A DNA stretch of 64,000 nucleotides from Opisthocomus hoazin (taxonomy: Eukaryota > Chordata > Aves > Opisthocomiformes > Opisthocomidae). Location of the stretch: the NCBI RefSeq assembly GCF_030867145.1, contig NC_134422.1, positions 9,310,531 to 9,374,530 of the forward strand. The letters run 5' to 3'. Under the pieces are notes generated by a model. It did not search any database, was not told the DNA's origin, and saw only the letters and a list, made by a program, of their open reading frames with translations. Shown piece by piece: positions 35,601 to 47,400 of the stretch (position 1 is its first letter; each line of letters begins with the position of its first letter). The translations under genes were made by a program, and so were the position numbers.

Positions 35601-38600
35601 ATACTGGCAATTCTCAAATCTTCTTCTTGCTCAGCTCAGTTATTTTTTTTGAAGAGCAATGCAATATCGTCCTTATTTTCCAGTATTTCTTCTATGTTGT
35701 TACTGTGGAGAAAGCAGACAGTGTGTATCTGAAACCTCGCAGATCAGTCTTTAGTAACTTCTAGATTCAGAGCAAAGGAAGGAAATTACTAACATTACAG
35801 TTTAGCATGGATTTTGGCTTCTATTTAATAATTGCTTCTAATGATGACCTGTGTGATCATGCACACTTACACAAGTAGCATTTATAGTTTTACTTTGAAA
35901 ATTGAATAATTAGAGCAGTATGTGGTAATGTAAGAGTTCTCCAGAATAGTACTATGAATGTTTGACAAAGTCTCATAATGTCAAAGTTTAAATTATTGAA
36001 TAGCTACAATTCTCCTGTAGAAAGTGCAATGTAGATTAACAGACATAAAATAAAATGTTCCAGATAAAGTAGCTGTGTAAATATATCATCTCAGTGGTTG
36101 ATAAAGTAGCTAAATTACTGTAAACAAACAATAAAACATCTTAGAGGAAATAGAGAAGTTGTGTATTGGAAGAGTAAGAAGATAAATGCAAATTGTAAAT
36201 ATATAGAGGGAAAAAGCTGGATGGAGTTTTTCGATTTAAAGTGTAAGTTCTCTTGGCCATCTGTATAGTAAAGTTGGTGTTCTTGAACAGTAATGACTAT
36301 TCCCTCTGACACGGAGTAATGCATAGCAGATAACAGTCCATGTAGGATGGATACAACCTATTTCTGCCATTAAAGACTTGGAATGGAAATATTTCTGGAC
36401 ATTGGATATGAAAATGTTCAGTAAAAGTAAAGTGTTGAGACTATATACATCATTAATCAGTTATAAGCCATCTTGATGCATAGTGGAGTGAGAAATCAGA
36501 GTCCCTAGATCATTGTTTTATTGGTGTCCTGCAGAGTATTGATTCACTGTATACCATCTAAATGGCTTTTTTTTTTTTCTTTATCATTATCTTTAGTAGA
36601 TTTAATTTCCAAGAAAATACCCGGGCTGGGACTGATCACCCTCTACCTCTAAGGCTGAAGATGTCAAATACATGGTTTTATGCCAACAGTATTTGTGGAA
36701 GCTTCAAAGTTCTTGTCTGCCAATGAGTGGCTAAGTGCCATCATCAGCAGGGTCACCTGGGAGTTTTCAAGATGTAGCTAAGGTAGAGCTGTGTTGTAAA
36801 ATAGTCTTAGTTTCTTCATAGAGTAGAAGAAGGTGAAAATTAAAAGTACTAGCAATGGCAGCAGGGTACTCAATAATATTACCTCCCAGCTAACTAGAGG
36901 CAGCCTGGAAGGGGTGGAAGAGTTGGTGTCTCGTGGCATCATATCTTACTCTGTGTTAACTTTTTCTCTTTTTAGTGTATTTTTCATCCGACTTCCAGTG
37001 GAGAACTCTCATGCAGATCAAAAGGTAGTGGTAGTGAGCTGAGCTGATGAAGCTTTCAGAAGAAAAGGGGAGGAAAAGAGAGAAAATATTGTAACTGTTT
37101 TCAGTAAGGTGGCTTGCTTGAAAATATTAAATTTCTGATTCTCAGTGTTTGCTCAAAATGATGCTTAAAAAAGATGATCAAGTTTCCAAGGAAATGGAGA
37201 TAGTAAGAACTAATACTAAAATTACACTGATAACTCTTCTAAATGCAGTATTATGTTACTAATTTATTCACTATGATTTAAGGAGAACATTGATGGCTAC
37301 AAAAGCTAGATAATAGACTGGTTTTATCTTTTTAATAACAGACCTAATCCCACAATCATTATTTAATCAAAAGTTTTTTGCAGAGCTTTTCTTGCATGTG
37401 TTTTCCTGAGTGAGGTCTGTAATATTTAAGATTTTCTATAGGTGACAATTTACATTTTCAAAAAACACATTAAGAAATGGTCAAAGTCTTGCCACATGCC
37501 AACGTGATGAACAATTAAGCACTATTAATTCCCTTTTATGGTGGGCACTGAGGCAAAGGAACTCAAATGTCTCACACAAGGCTGCTGAGGAATTAATGTT
37601 AAAGATGATGAGACTATGAGGATTCCTACCTCTTTTCAGTACCCAGCTGAAATACAGTAATATTGAAGAGGAAAAGCACTGACATCGCAGTTTGTAAAAG
37701 CCCTGAGAAAAAAGAGAATCAGAAGATGGAAAGTAGCAAAATGAAGGATCATCCTGTTTTGGCCCATCCTTTCCACCAAATGACAACTCGCTGGCCAGCA
37801 GAGACTCATCAGGTGTCTCACCCAGGTGGAGAGGTTTTAATCCTTAGCACAATCACTCATTCATTCTAGTTGTCTGTATTAGCCAATAAATAGCGACTTT
37901 GCCCTCTTACACTGTGTGTATCTGACTTACAGTCTCTTTGCTCACAGTGAAAGTTGCCTGAACAACGCGACCCAGAGAAGGAGCATTGCGCATCATTATA
38001 GGATCAGTCTCTGAAACCCCAGTCTTGTTGCTTTTTAAGGCAAAGTGGCAAAAGTCCCGTTGATTTTTAAGAGGACAGAGTCATTGGATAGCTGAGTTCT
38101 GAATTCTCATACTAAAATACAGTTATGCTATGTAAGGCAACTGCCTCTAAGATAAATCATACCTGATCGTGGAAGGACCATTGGTGGGCAAAGTACACCA
38201 GAAAGACTCCAAAGTCTGAATCGTAATGGCCTCTAAAGCTTCATCTAGAATTTAGTATTTGCTGTCAAATTCTCAGGTATCCTGTGAGCCATAGGTCAGC
38301 CTCAGGCGCTCAGACAAGGTGTAGAATGATGCTGTTAGTGTACTGCTCCCTGTTCCCATTACCCACAGTATCACCAGCTACGTCCCTTTGCTGGTGGCAC
38401 AGCAGCCAGGAGGCAAGGGTCATTCCTGGCCCGGATTCCTCCTGTTTGCGTTCCTTAGCAAGAGTCGAGAGGGAGCTCTGCTGGGGCAGCGATGGAAGCG
38501 CAGTATTTGTGCGGGGGAGAAGCTGGAGCAAACGCCCTTTGGGATCACGTACTTTTCATTTACTACTGTGTTGAGAATTGCTTATAAACGTTCCACTTTC

Positions 38601-40159
38601 AAATTACCACTTCCTTCTAATTTCCCATTTTAATTTATTTTTGGCCTTCATCAATAATGGTTTTGGCAATCCAGATTATTTCACTTTATTTCCCTAGATA
38701 CTTTTTAATGCCTTGCATTTTTAAAAAACAATATCCCATTGAGTAATGCTTAGCACTTACACCTAGTTTTCTTGAAGATGAGCAAAAAAAATTACTGTGG
38801 CAGTTCTATGTTCAGCGTACTGTTTGGTTTTTTTTGTCTTTCAGCCAGGGTTTATATTATTTGTATTCACCTTTCCTAAAGAGATAGAATAATCTAAAAT
38901 TTGGAGGAAATATATTCTGTATATGAAGAATACCAGTATGAATAATTTTTAATTATCTTCGCGTTGCTGAAGTAATGAGCTGATGTAGTTATGATCTTCA
39001 TTGCTGTGTGAAGAATGGAGTAGGAATTCAAAAAATAATCAAGACATCTAATGAAAATCTTCCCTGTCCAACCACATTTGATTGAAATGCCACAGAGCTG
39101 GAAAACCTGTCTGGCTCTAGCTCTGCTGGAGGAGTTTGAGTTATGTTTCTTAATAATGTAGCTTTATATTTAGTGGTGACTTACAAATATTTTGTCCTTC
39201 TTTCCCTGAAGGCAAGATATGCTCCAAGGTGCCTGATCAAATGAAAGCTGGTGTTGTTGAGTGTAATCAAGCTGTATCAAATGATCTTATTAGGCAACTT
39301 GATAGTACAACTTTCTGGAGGCTGACTCTGGGGCTTATTGGATACATCATTTCTCTGTAGAATACCGAACGTGCTGGAGGAACATACAGCATGTATAATG
39401 CATGCCGTAGTAGCACACTGGTGAAATGTGGATGGAATCAAATAGTAAAACTGGAGTAATTGTTGAAATCTGCTGCAGATGCTGAGTATAATTGATAAAT
39501 AACTACTAATAACCAGAGTAATAACAGTTTTGCTGTGCATATGCTCAGAAGAAGTTTATGTTTTAAAGGGAAGTTTGAGTATGTCTGGATTTTTCTCAGG
39601 TTTCAGTAGCAAAGCTGCACTGCAGCTGCCTTGTGTTGCCTTTTTGCTGCACAGCAGCGTCACGGAGCCATGCTGGGAAGGGGAAGGTGCTGCACAGCGA
39701 CTTCTGTGTGCTCTGGTGAGCTCGGTTAGTCAGGGCTGGGCGGGCAGGTGCAGAAGGTCACGCTGGCTCAGCTGATGTGTGGTGACCGCCAGCTGCAGGA
39801 ACAGGATCACACCTGACCACGTGTTTGTACCCTGTGTTGCTTGATTTCAAAACTGCGTTTGAAAGCATGTGATTGCACTGTTAATGTCTACGCTGAGAGC
39901 AAGCTTAGATGTCGTCTCCACTATGGCAGAAAGTTTGAATGTTTAAACACATTCAAGTAACACAAAATAATGCGTGAGACTTTATGATTTAGTGTGATAC
40001 AGGGAACTCCCACTGATCTTTTCCTTCTTAATTCTATTTGAGTAGGTGGCTCTTGGACAATTAAAACTAGGAGCCTGCCAATATTTATGTAAATTTTAAT
40101 GCCAGCTTCTAAATTTTGTTCAGTTACTGTGAGATTCACTTTAGGTGTCTGATCCAATA

Positions 40160-41846
40160 ACATGGCTACCTGGGATATGGAGATGACTTTTTTGCCTCAG
40201 TGTTCACCAGCAAGTGCTCCAGCCACACTGCCCAAGTTGCAGATAGCAAAGGCAGGGACTGGGAGAATGGCAAACCGCCCACTGCAGGAGAAGGTCAGGT
40301 CTGAGACCATCTGAGGAACCTGAAGGTGCACAAGTCCATGCATCCATGGGCCCTGAGGGAACTGGCAGATGAAGTTGCTAAGCCACTATCCATCATATTT
40401 GAGAAGTCGTGGCAGTCAGGTGAAGTTCCCAGTGATGGGAAAAGGGGAAACATAACCCCCCTTTTTAAAAAGGGCGAAAAGGAAGACCTGGGGAACTACA
40501 GGCCAGTCAGTCTCCCCTCTGTGCCCGGCAAGATCATGGAGCAGATCCTCCTGGAAACTGTGCTAAGGCGTGTGGAACATAAGGAGGTGATTGGTGACAG
40601 CCAAGATGGCTTCAGGAAGGGCAAATGGTGCCTGACAGATTTGGTGGCCTGCTGCAACAGGATTACAGTGTTGGTGGTTAAGGGAAGAGCAACTGATGTC
40701 ATCTACCTGGACTGGTGCAAAGCATTTTACAGTGTCCTGCACGACATCCTTGTCTCTAAATTGGAGAGACATGGATTTGATGGATGGAGCCCTCAGTGGA
40801 TAAGGAACTGGCTGGATGGTCGCACTCAAAGAATTGTGGTCAACAGCTCAACATCTACATGAAGACCAGTGAGGAGTGACGTTCCTCAGGGGTCAGTGCT
40901 GGGACCCGTGCTGTTTAACATCTTTGACGGCAACACGGACAGTGGGATTGAGTGCACACTCAGCAAGTTTGCCCATGACACCAAGGTGTGTGGTGCGGTC
41001 GATGTGCTGGAGGGAAGGGATGCCATCCAGAGCGACCTGGAGAGGCTTGAGAGATGGGCCTGTGTGAACCCACATGGCCAAGTGCAAGGTCCTGCACCTG
41101 GGTCGGGGCAATCCCAAACAGAAATACAGGCTGGGTGGAGAATGGATTGAGAGCAGCCCTGAGGAGAAGGACTTGCGGGTGCTGGTTCATGAGAAGCTCA
41201 ACATGACCTGGCAATGTGCACTCACAGCCCAGAAAGCCAGCCGTGCCCTGGGCTGCATCAAAAGCAGCGTGGCCAGCAGGGCAAGGGAGGGGATTCTGGC
41301 TCTCTGCTCTGCTCTGGTGAGACCACACCTGGAGTCCTGTGGAGGAGCTATGGGGCCCTCAGCACAGGACATACATGGACTTGTTGGATTGCATCCGGAG
41401 GAGGCCACAAAAATGATCAGAAGACTGGAACACCTCTGCTGTGAGGAAAGGCTGAGAGAAATGGGGCTGTTCAGCCTGGAGAAGAGAAGGCTGCAGGGAG
41501 ACCTTACAGTAGCCTTCCAGTACCTGAAGGGGCCTACAAGCAAGCTGGAGAGGGACTTTTTACAAGGGCTTGTAGGGATAGGACAGGGGGTAATGGCTTT
41601 AAACTGAAAGAGGGTAGGATTAGATTAGAGAGAAGAAAAAAATTCTTCACTCTGAGGGTGTTGAGGCCCTGGCACAGGTTGCCCAGAGAAGCTGTGGCTG
41701 CCCCCTCCCTGGCAGGGTTCAAGGCCAGGTTGGACGGGGCTTGAAGCAACCTGGTCTGGTGGAAGGTGTCCCTGCCCATGGCAGGGGGGTTGGAACTGGG
41801 TGATCTTTAAGGTCCCTTCCAACCCAGACCGTTCTGTGATTCTATG
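40160..41846 (+). mobile_element. CR1 LINE, longest copy, 5'-truncated, with broken reverse transcriptase
   Basis: This CR1 copy covers the reverse-transcriptase domain to the 3' end. Reading from about 40190 gives the FFASVFTSK block, then [17 protein letters not shown], the NYRPVSL block, the [11 protein letters not shown] catalytic motif A, then [15 protein letters not shown] (motif B) and the C-terminal region. The 3' end has a decayed octamer GTTCTGTG (41831-41838) and a good ATTCTATG (41839-41846). The 5' edge is approximate, because the endonuclease part is absent through truncation. It lies in the sense direction of the DPP10 intron. Confidence 0.93.
40190..41755 (+). pseudogene. CR1 ORF2 (reverse transcriptase) pseudogene
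   Basis: The longest open piece, 40326-40862, has 178 codons and includes motif A with its aspartate intact (IYLDWCKAF). The frame is broken by a TGA upstream near 40312, by a stop and frameshift around 40860, by another shift near 41070 where a short deletion removes part of a conserved block, and by a TGA near 41740. The catalytic FADD box (the YxDD equivalent) reads FAHD at 40968-40979, so one of the two metal-binding aspartates is lost. The copy cannot make an active enzyme. Confidence 0.88.
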
Positions 41847-43898
41847 AACATTTTAGTAATTAGTGACCTAACAGACATACGTTACTGTAACAGTCATTTT
41901 AATGAAGATTTTCCTGGTTAAAAGAAGATCAGGCACTTTTGCTATGATTAAGTGTGACTATGAAAATGGAGGACCAGCATGGGCAGTGGAAGAGAGAAGA
42001 TCTTACTTCTGTAGATGTGTGCTGGTGGGACAGCCAGGTCTGTCAGCCAGAAGGACAGGCAGCTAGCATGGTGTCTGAGGAGAAGTGGCAATTCCCATGA
42101 GCGATCAAGACCTTAAGCCCCTTAAAGAGCAGCTGATGAGATTTACGTGTCCTCTGGCTGAGGTCTTCTCTGGAGATTTCCTAGGGCTGGAAGGGACCCA
42201 AAATGGGGCTTTTGAGAGCACTGGAAGGGGCATTTACACCTGCAGCTGAAATTGTAATGCCAAAAGAGGTGTTTGTGTGGGCAGCGAGCAATAAAGCTGG
42301 ACCCTCCCCATGGACTCCGGGCCCCCGACTATGTTTCTTACACGGCTGGAAAAGGCTGCCGTGCAGTCTGGGATAGCAGTGGGGCAGAGCTGAAGGTGTG
42401 GCCACAAGCTCTGGGAAGGAACCACTGCACTCCAGTGTCATGTCGTGTTGCTAAACCAGAAATTTGCAGAAGCCTTTCTAAAATGGATGTTTATATTAAA
42501 TCCCCTCTTATCTGTGAGAATTAAGAAGTCACTCGTTTCAGTGAGTAGTTTTGTTCCACAGAAATTCCATAGGGAATAAAATGAAGGAGATTTTCTCATT
42601 TTTTGTATTAATACTTCAGTTAAATATTTATAAATAGAAGCTTCTGTGCTGTACTTTGAAACTAGACTGTTTCTTAGATATGTGTTAGTGTCCAGATCTG
42701 TCACTACAACATCCTACATCCTTTAATTAGTTTTGCCAGTTCCTAAGCAAAATAAAGTCTTACATGAGATGCTTCTTTGAGACACAGATGATTTTTCCTT
42801 CTTGTTTCAGATTATTTAATTTTTCTGCAATGCAAATTCTAGACATAGTCTTACAGAAGGCTAAATTACCTTGGAAAACAGAGGTCATATCAAAGCTGGT
42901 GTAGAGCTGTGGCTTGCTGGTTTTGGCTTCTTGTTTCTAAATAAAAAAATCTTTGGAAATGAAAACTCTTCCTTCAGCTCAAGAGTTCATACAGTAGAAA
43001 TTGCTATGGGACTTCTCTTTTATGTGGCAATAGACTTCCTTTCTTTCTCCTTTCTTTGAACATTTTTACCCAGATGTTACAATATAAAATTCCCTATAAA
43101 TTAGCAGTATAAAAATATGCTTAACTGATACACCTCTCTACATTTTTCAGAAGGAGCTGTCACATTTTGTAGGAAGACCATCTTTTCTGTGGATGGAGAA
43201 GCTTTTCAGATTCAGGTTTGTTGGCTGTGGTATGAAACAGCATAGCTAACATGATGAAACAGTCAGAGTGTCAGCTTGTGGCATGACTTCCCTCTCCTGA
43301 GAGGGCAAATGCCAAAAAAGTATAAAAAATTTAAAAAATGACGCGAGCTTTTACACCGTGTGTGAGCAAGTACTATTCCACTGGGTTCTACCATGCATGT
43401 TGTTCCAAGGAACAACATTTGAAGGAAAAAATGCTGGTTTAGCTCACCTGAGGGTCCTGAAGGTCCAAAGAATAAGCAGTATTTGTCAATCTGTCTAGAT
43501 TTAAAGATATTTAAAGCGGAGAGAAGTTAAAGATAGATTTTTAATGAAAAATATATTCAGAGCACTTCTATATTTTGCATTTAATCATCTTGCCTTTAGA
43601 ACAGCAATTTTTCTGTTTTTTCTCTAAAGTAGAGATGGATCTGTAATTAGAAGTACTCATGCTTTGCACAACCATATACTGTCATATTTTGTAGGCTCTT
43701 TGTATTGAAATGAGGTCAAATTTCACATGCTAATAATGATGTAAAGATTCAGATTGTGGTTTAAAGTTGATGATCAGTAACAGCTAAAGTTGGTAACCAA
43801 GTGAAGACTTAAGAAAATGTTATTATTTCAGTATAGTTCCAGCTCAAATTTAACAATAATTTAACTAATTCTTGGGAAAAGAACCCCTAATAAATGAA
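41847..43898 (+). other. DPP10: DPP10 intron 1, no element recognised
   Basis: Noncoding sequence between two CR1 copies. It includes a moderately GC-rich piece at 42180-42440 without recognisable coding content, and a 22-bp near-perfect palindrome at 43397-43418. No exon was found. Confidence 0.55.
43397..43418. repeat. 22-bp palindrome (10-bp arms, AA centre)
   Basis: ATGTTGTTCC at 43397-43406 is the exact reverse complement of GGAACAACAT at 43409-43418, with two bases between. It could be a dimeric transcription-factor site or a cruciform. The half-sites are in everted order relative to a steroid-receptor element, so it is not a standard glucocorticoid element. Confidence 0.6.
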
Positions 43899-44422
43899 GA
43901 ATCACAGAATCACAGAATGGTAGGGGTTGGAAGGGACCTCTGTGGGTCATCTAGTCCAACCCCCCTGCCGAAGCAGGGTCACCTACATCAGGCTGCACAG
44001 GAGTTTGTCCAGGCGGGTCTTGAATATCTCCAGAGAAGGAGACTCCACAACCTCCCTGGGCAGCCTGTGCCAGTGCTCCGTCACCCTCAGAGGGAAGAAG
44101 TTCTTCCTCATGTTCAGCTGGAACTTCCTCTGCCTCAGTTTATGCCCGTTGCCCCTTGTCCTGTTGCTGGGCACTACTGAAAGAGTCTGGCCCCATCCTC
44201 CTGACACCCACCCTTCAGATATTTGTAAGCATTTCTAAGGTCCCCTCGCAGCCTTCTCTTCTTCAGGCTGAACAAGCCCAGCTCCCTCAGCCTCTCCTCG
44301 TAGAACAGATATTTCAGTCCCCTCATCATCCTCGTAGCCCTCCGCTGGACTCTCTCCAGTAGCTCTTCATTTTTCTTGAAGTGGGGAGCCCAGAACTGGA
44401 CACAGTACTCCAGATATGGTCT
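43899..44422 (-). mobile_element. 5'-truncated CR1 LINE, antisense to DPP10
   Basis: On the plus strand the element begins with two CACAGAAT octamers (43903-43910 and 43911-43918), the reverse complement of ATTCTGTG, so the 3' end of this minus-strand CR1 is at the left. The minus-strand translation of 43983-44207 gives the CR1 C-terminal block ([20 protein letters not shown], then [15 protein letters not shown]). Further right, other minus frames carry the block with [13 protein letters not shown] and [11 protein letters not shown], so frameshifts separate the pieces. The match stops at about 44422 by 5' truncation. It is nearly the same subfamily as the copy at the right end of the window. 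Confidence 0.93.
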
Positions 44423-47400
44423 TATACATGTGAATTAAATGTGATGGAATTTACCTTGAGTCTAAAACACTTTACATGATCCAGCTGACAGGTTCAATAT
44501 TGCCTTCTCTTTCACTCTTTGAGATGATATAAGGCCAGGGAGGACTGACTAGCATTTGCGTCATTAGTGATCCCCCACATGCTTCTTCTGCGTTCAGAAT
44601 AATGGGACTCCAAAAACTTATGCTTAGCTGGTGACCTGGAAGAAGGATAAAAGGTGACGTAAATACAGGTATGCAGAGAAAATCACATGGGAGAAAATCA
44701 GCATTTGTGTTGATCATAGTAGTCTATAAACTTTACAGGTTTGAAGACTTAGAGATTAAAATGCTGTAGAAATTAAACTTTTCGCTCTATAAGGAATAAG
44801 AAACCTCAAAGCTGTTTTTTTAACTCAAATTTGACAGCTTGCCCCCCAACTTAAAGCAATGGGGGATGTTGAGACATTTTAAGAGTAAACAAATAAATAT
44901 TCGTTGTCTTTCTATCCCCCTAATTTGTTCCAGTTTGTCGGATTAAACATGTGAGCAGCAGAAGGTTACGGGCCTTTCCAGAAGAGAAGCAGAAGGGTTG
45001 CAGGCAGAAGCCCTTCTGGAGCTTTGAAAATGCTAAGTGGCTTTTAAAGAAATGACAGTCCTACTAAAGTTTATTTTACTGAAAATGGTGATAAAGCACC
45101 CAGTGTGCAGTGTGTGAAGCAGCTAGTTTTGACTTGAAAAATTCAAAGCAAATTCAAAATACCATGAAATTGTAGTGCTTTACAAAGTGTTAAAAGACTG
45201 ACATTTTCCTTCCTCTGTCTGGGACTGTCAGAAGTTTCTGAATCTTACTTCTAAAAATCTTGTTGCTGCCTTGCGGCACTGTTCACAAATACAGTCACCT
45301 CATGGGAGCCTCTCTGAGGATTTTCCTTGGAAATAAAAATGATGTTTTCTTTACATTCAATCCCATGGCAGCCCTGAAGAAATTTTTGGTTCGTTTCTCA
45401 TTGGAAACTGGAGACTTAAAAACCTAGAAACAACACTTAAATTTCTTCTTCTAAAAATGATGTCATTTCCAGCTTCCAATGAGATATTAACATTGGTGGT
45501 GGCTGAATTTGGTCTAATTTTTTCCCCTCTGCTGACTGCTCAGGGTGGCCCAAGTAGGTTTATGACAGGAGCAGTGGCTGGTGCTTGCTCCAGCTGTGTC
45601 GACTGCAGCCAACCCACCCCATCGCGCTGCAACCCCGTGCAGCCACGGGTGGTCTCCTTCTGCTGGGTGTCAACTGAAGAGCCTCGGTCTGATTCTTGGT
45701 GTACATTAATTAGTTTCTAGGAGAAATAAATAAAGTCTAAGGAAAATTGAAAAAATGAACACCTGTGCATTGATCTGGAGTTTGCTCTTTTGTGGTAAGA
45801 AAATTCCTGTCTGTTAGTTTGGAAAAGGAGCAGTCCCCTGCGCTGCCGAGCACTGTATCGGTCTGTGCAGTGGAATGCAGATGGGTGAAATATTCCATCC
45901 AAAGTCGCAAAAACTTTCAACAGCAACAGGATTTGTGCAGAAGCAGCTAATGCAGCCAAGGCTGTAAGGGACCTGGGTTTGGGCAGTCCTGTGTTACTAC
46001 TCAGTAGCTGTCCATGGAGGCAAAATTGAAGACACGTTTCTTAAGCTGATTAATAATGACATATGCATAATCTTTAATAAGCTATTAATTAGAAAGGTGC
46101 CTGCACTTACAGCCTCAACAGATACTGCAGAACTGTGCTCTGGAATATCTGTTTAGGCATGAGTAGCATAGACAGGCTGAGCCGGAGGCAGACAGAAGCC
46201 GTGGGCACACAAATCCCCCCAGCGTTTGAATATATGCAAATAATGCATTAGCGTTCCACGAGGAGTTTGTGGTGGAATTAACATCCAGGTCATCAGACGG
46301 CATTTTTTTGTCCCAGACTGATCTGCTTGCAGAGAAGAGAGGTGGCTCGTGCCATTGCCACCCCCACGCCGCTCTGTGGAAGGCTGTCATTAGTGATTAC
46401 ACCTTGCATGTCTTTAATTACTGAGATACTTTAATTCAGTCTGATACAAGATGAACTTAAGGCTCTGTGGATTCTTCCTGGGCTTTTTTTAAAACAGGGT
46501 TTCATAACTCAGCCTGAAATCTAGTTTGCTGTGAACTTTCTAGAAGTTGCCAACTATCAGTGAGTTTGGGCCTGGTTTTGACCAAAACAGTTTATGACTT
46601 TCTGGGAAACCACATGAAAATCTGGGGGTTTGGATGAGTTTCCTCATACTCATTATTTCATGTCTGAAGGGAAAGTCCAGGATATTAATTTTTTTAGGTT
46701 ACTGTTATTTTTTAGCCAAAGTTAATAATTGCTATTGTCCACAAAGGCCCTCCAAAATAGACAGTCTGTATCTTTATGCTAAACAGAAAAAAATGGCAAT
46801 GAAAGTATACATACGTAAAGTGATTTATGAAGATTATAAGTGGATCGATGGTGAGGCCAAAAGTAGCACTGAACTACATACAGTTTTTCTCCTCTTCTGT
46901 CTCCTCCAGTGCAAAGCCTTCACTGAGCCTGGCTGTCTCTTGACTCCGATGGGTTTAAGCAGTACTGATGTTTATTATATATAAATACCTAAGTAATACA
47001 ACAGCGTTGTATTGACAACTGTCTAATTTAAATAGGACTCATTGGTTAGCGTGCCTTGTTGTAGCAACACAGGTACACACCATGCAAGTTGGGTGTAGGG
47101 CTCCACAGTAACAGGCACTGCACATGAAAATGGAAGAGGTGGTCCCTGCTCCTGGAGAACTTGCCATCAAAGATGAGAGGGGTAGGACTGACCTGCCTGG
47201 CCATGGGCATTCACCAGCATTTAGGATGGGGACCTAGAGGAGACCTATGTCTCAGGCATCAGCTGGAGGCCAACCATGAAACCCTGAAGCATATAAAATG
47301 ACCCTCCAGACGCATTTAAACACCAGGTTTACTCCAGGGATGTCCTATGTATACACTGAGAGAGAGGCATTTGTAAGAACACAGACATCATCTAAGTATA

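Larger units (their letters stand above)
24091..40159 (+). other. DPP10: DPP10 intron 1, first part
   Basis: There is no sequence resembling the second DPP10 exon, which should start just after residue 20 and soon lead into the membrane segment. I read this as intron. Giant 5' introns are typical of DPP10 and DPP6. It holds two CpG-rich patches (about 28460 and 32400), short tandem and inverted repeats listed separately, and several mononucleotide runs (A13 at 28400-28412, a T run near 36570). No complete transposon was recognised. Confidence 0.6.

Noticed and set aside
47090..47180. Possible old repeat with a 'ggtccctgctcctggagaacttgcca' type phrase
   Set aside because: Resembles a phrase common in ancient interspersed repeats, but the flanks do not align with any family I can recall.
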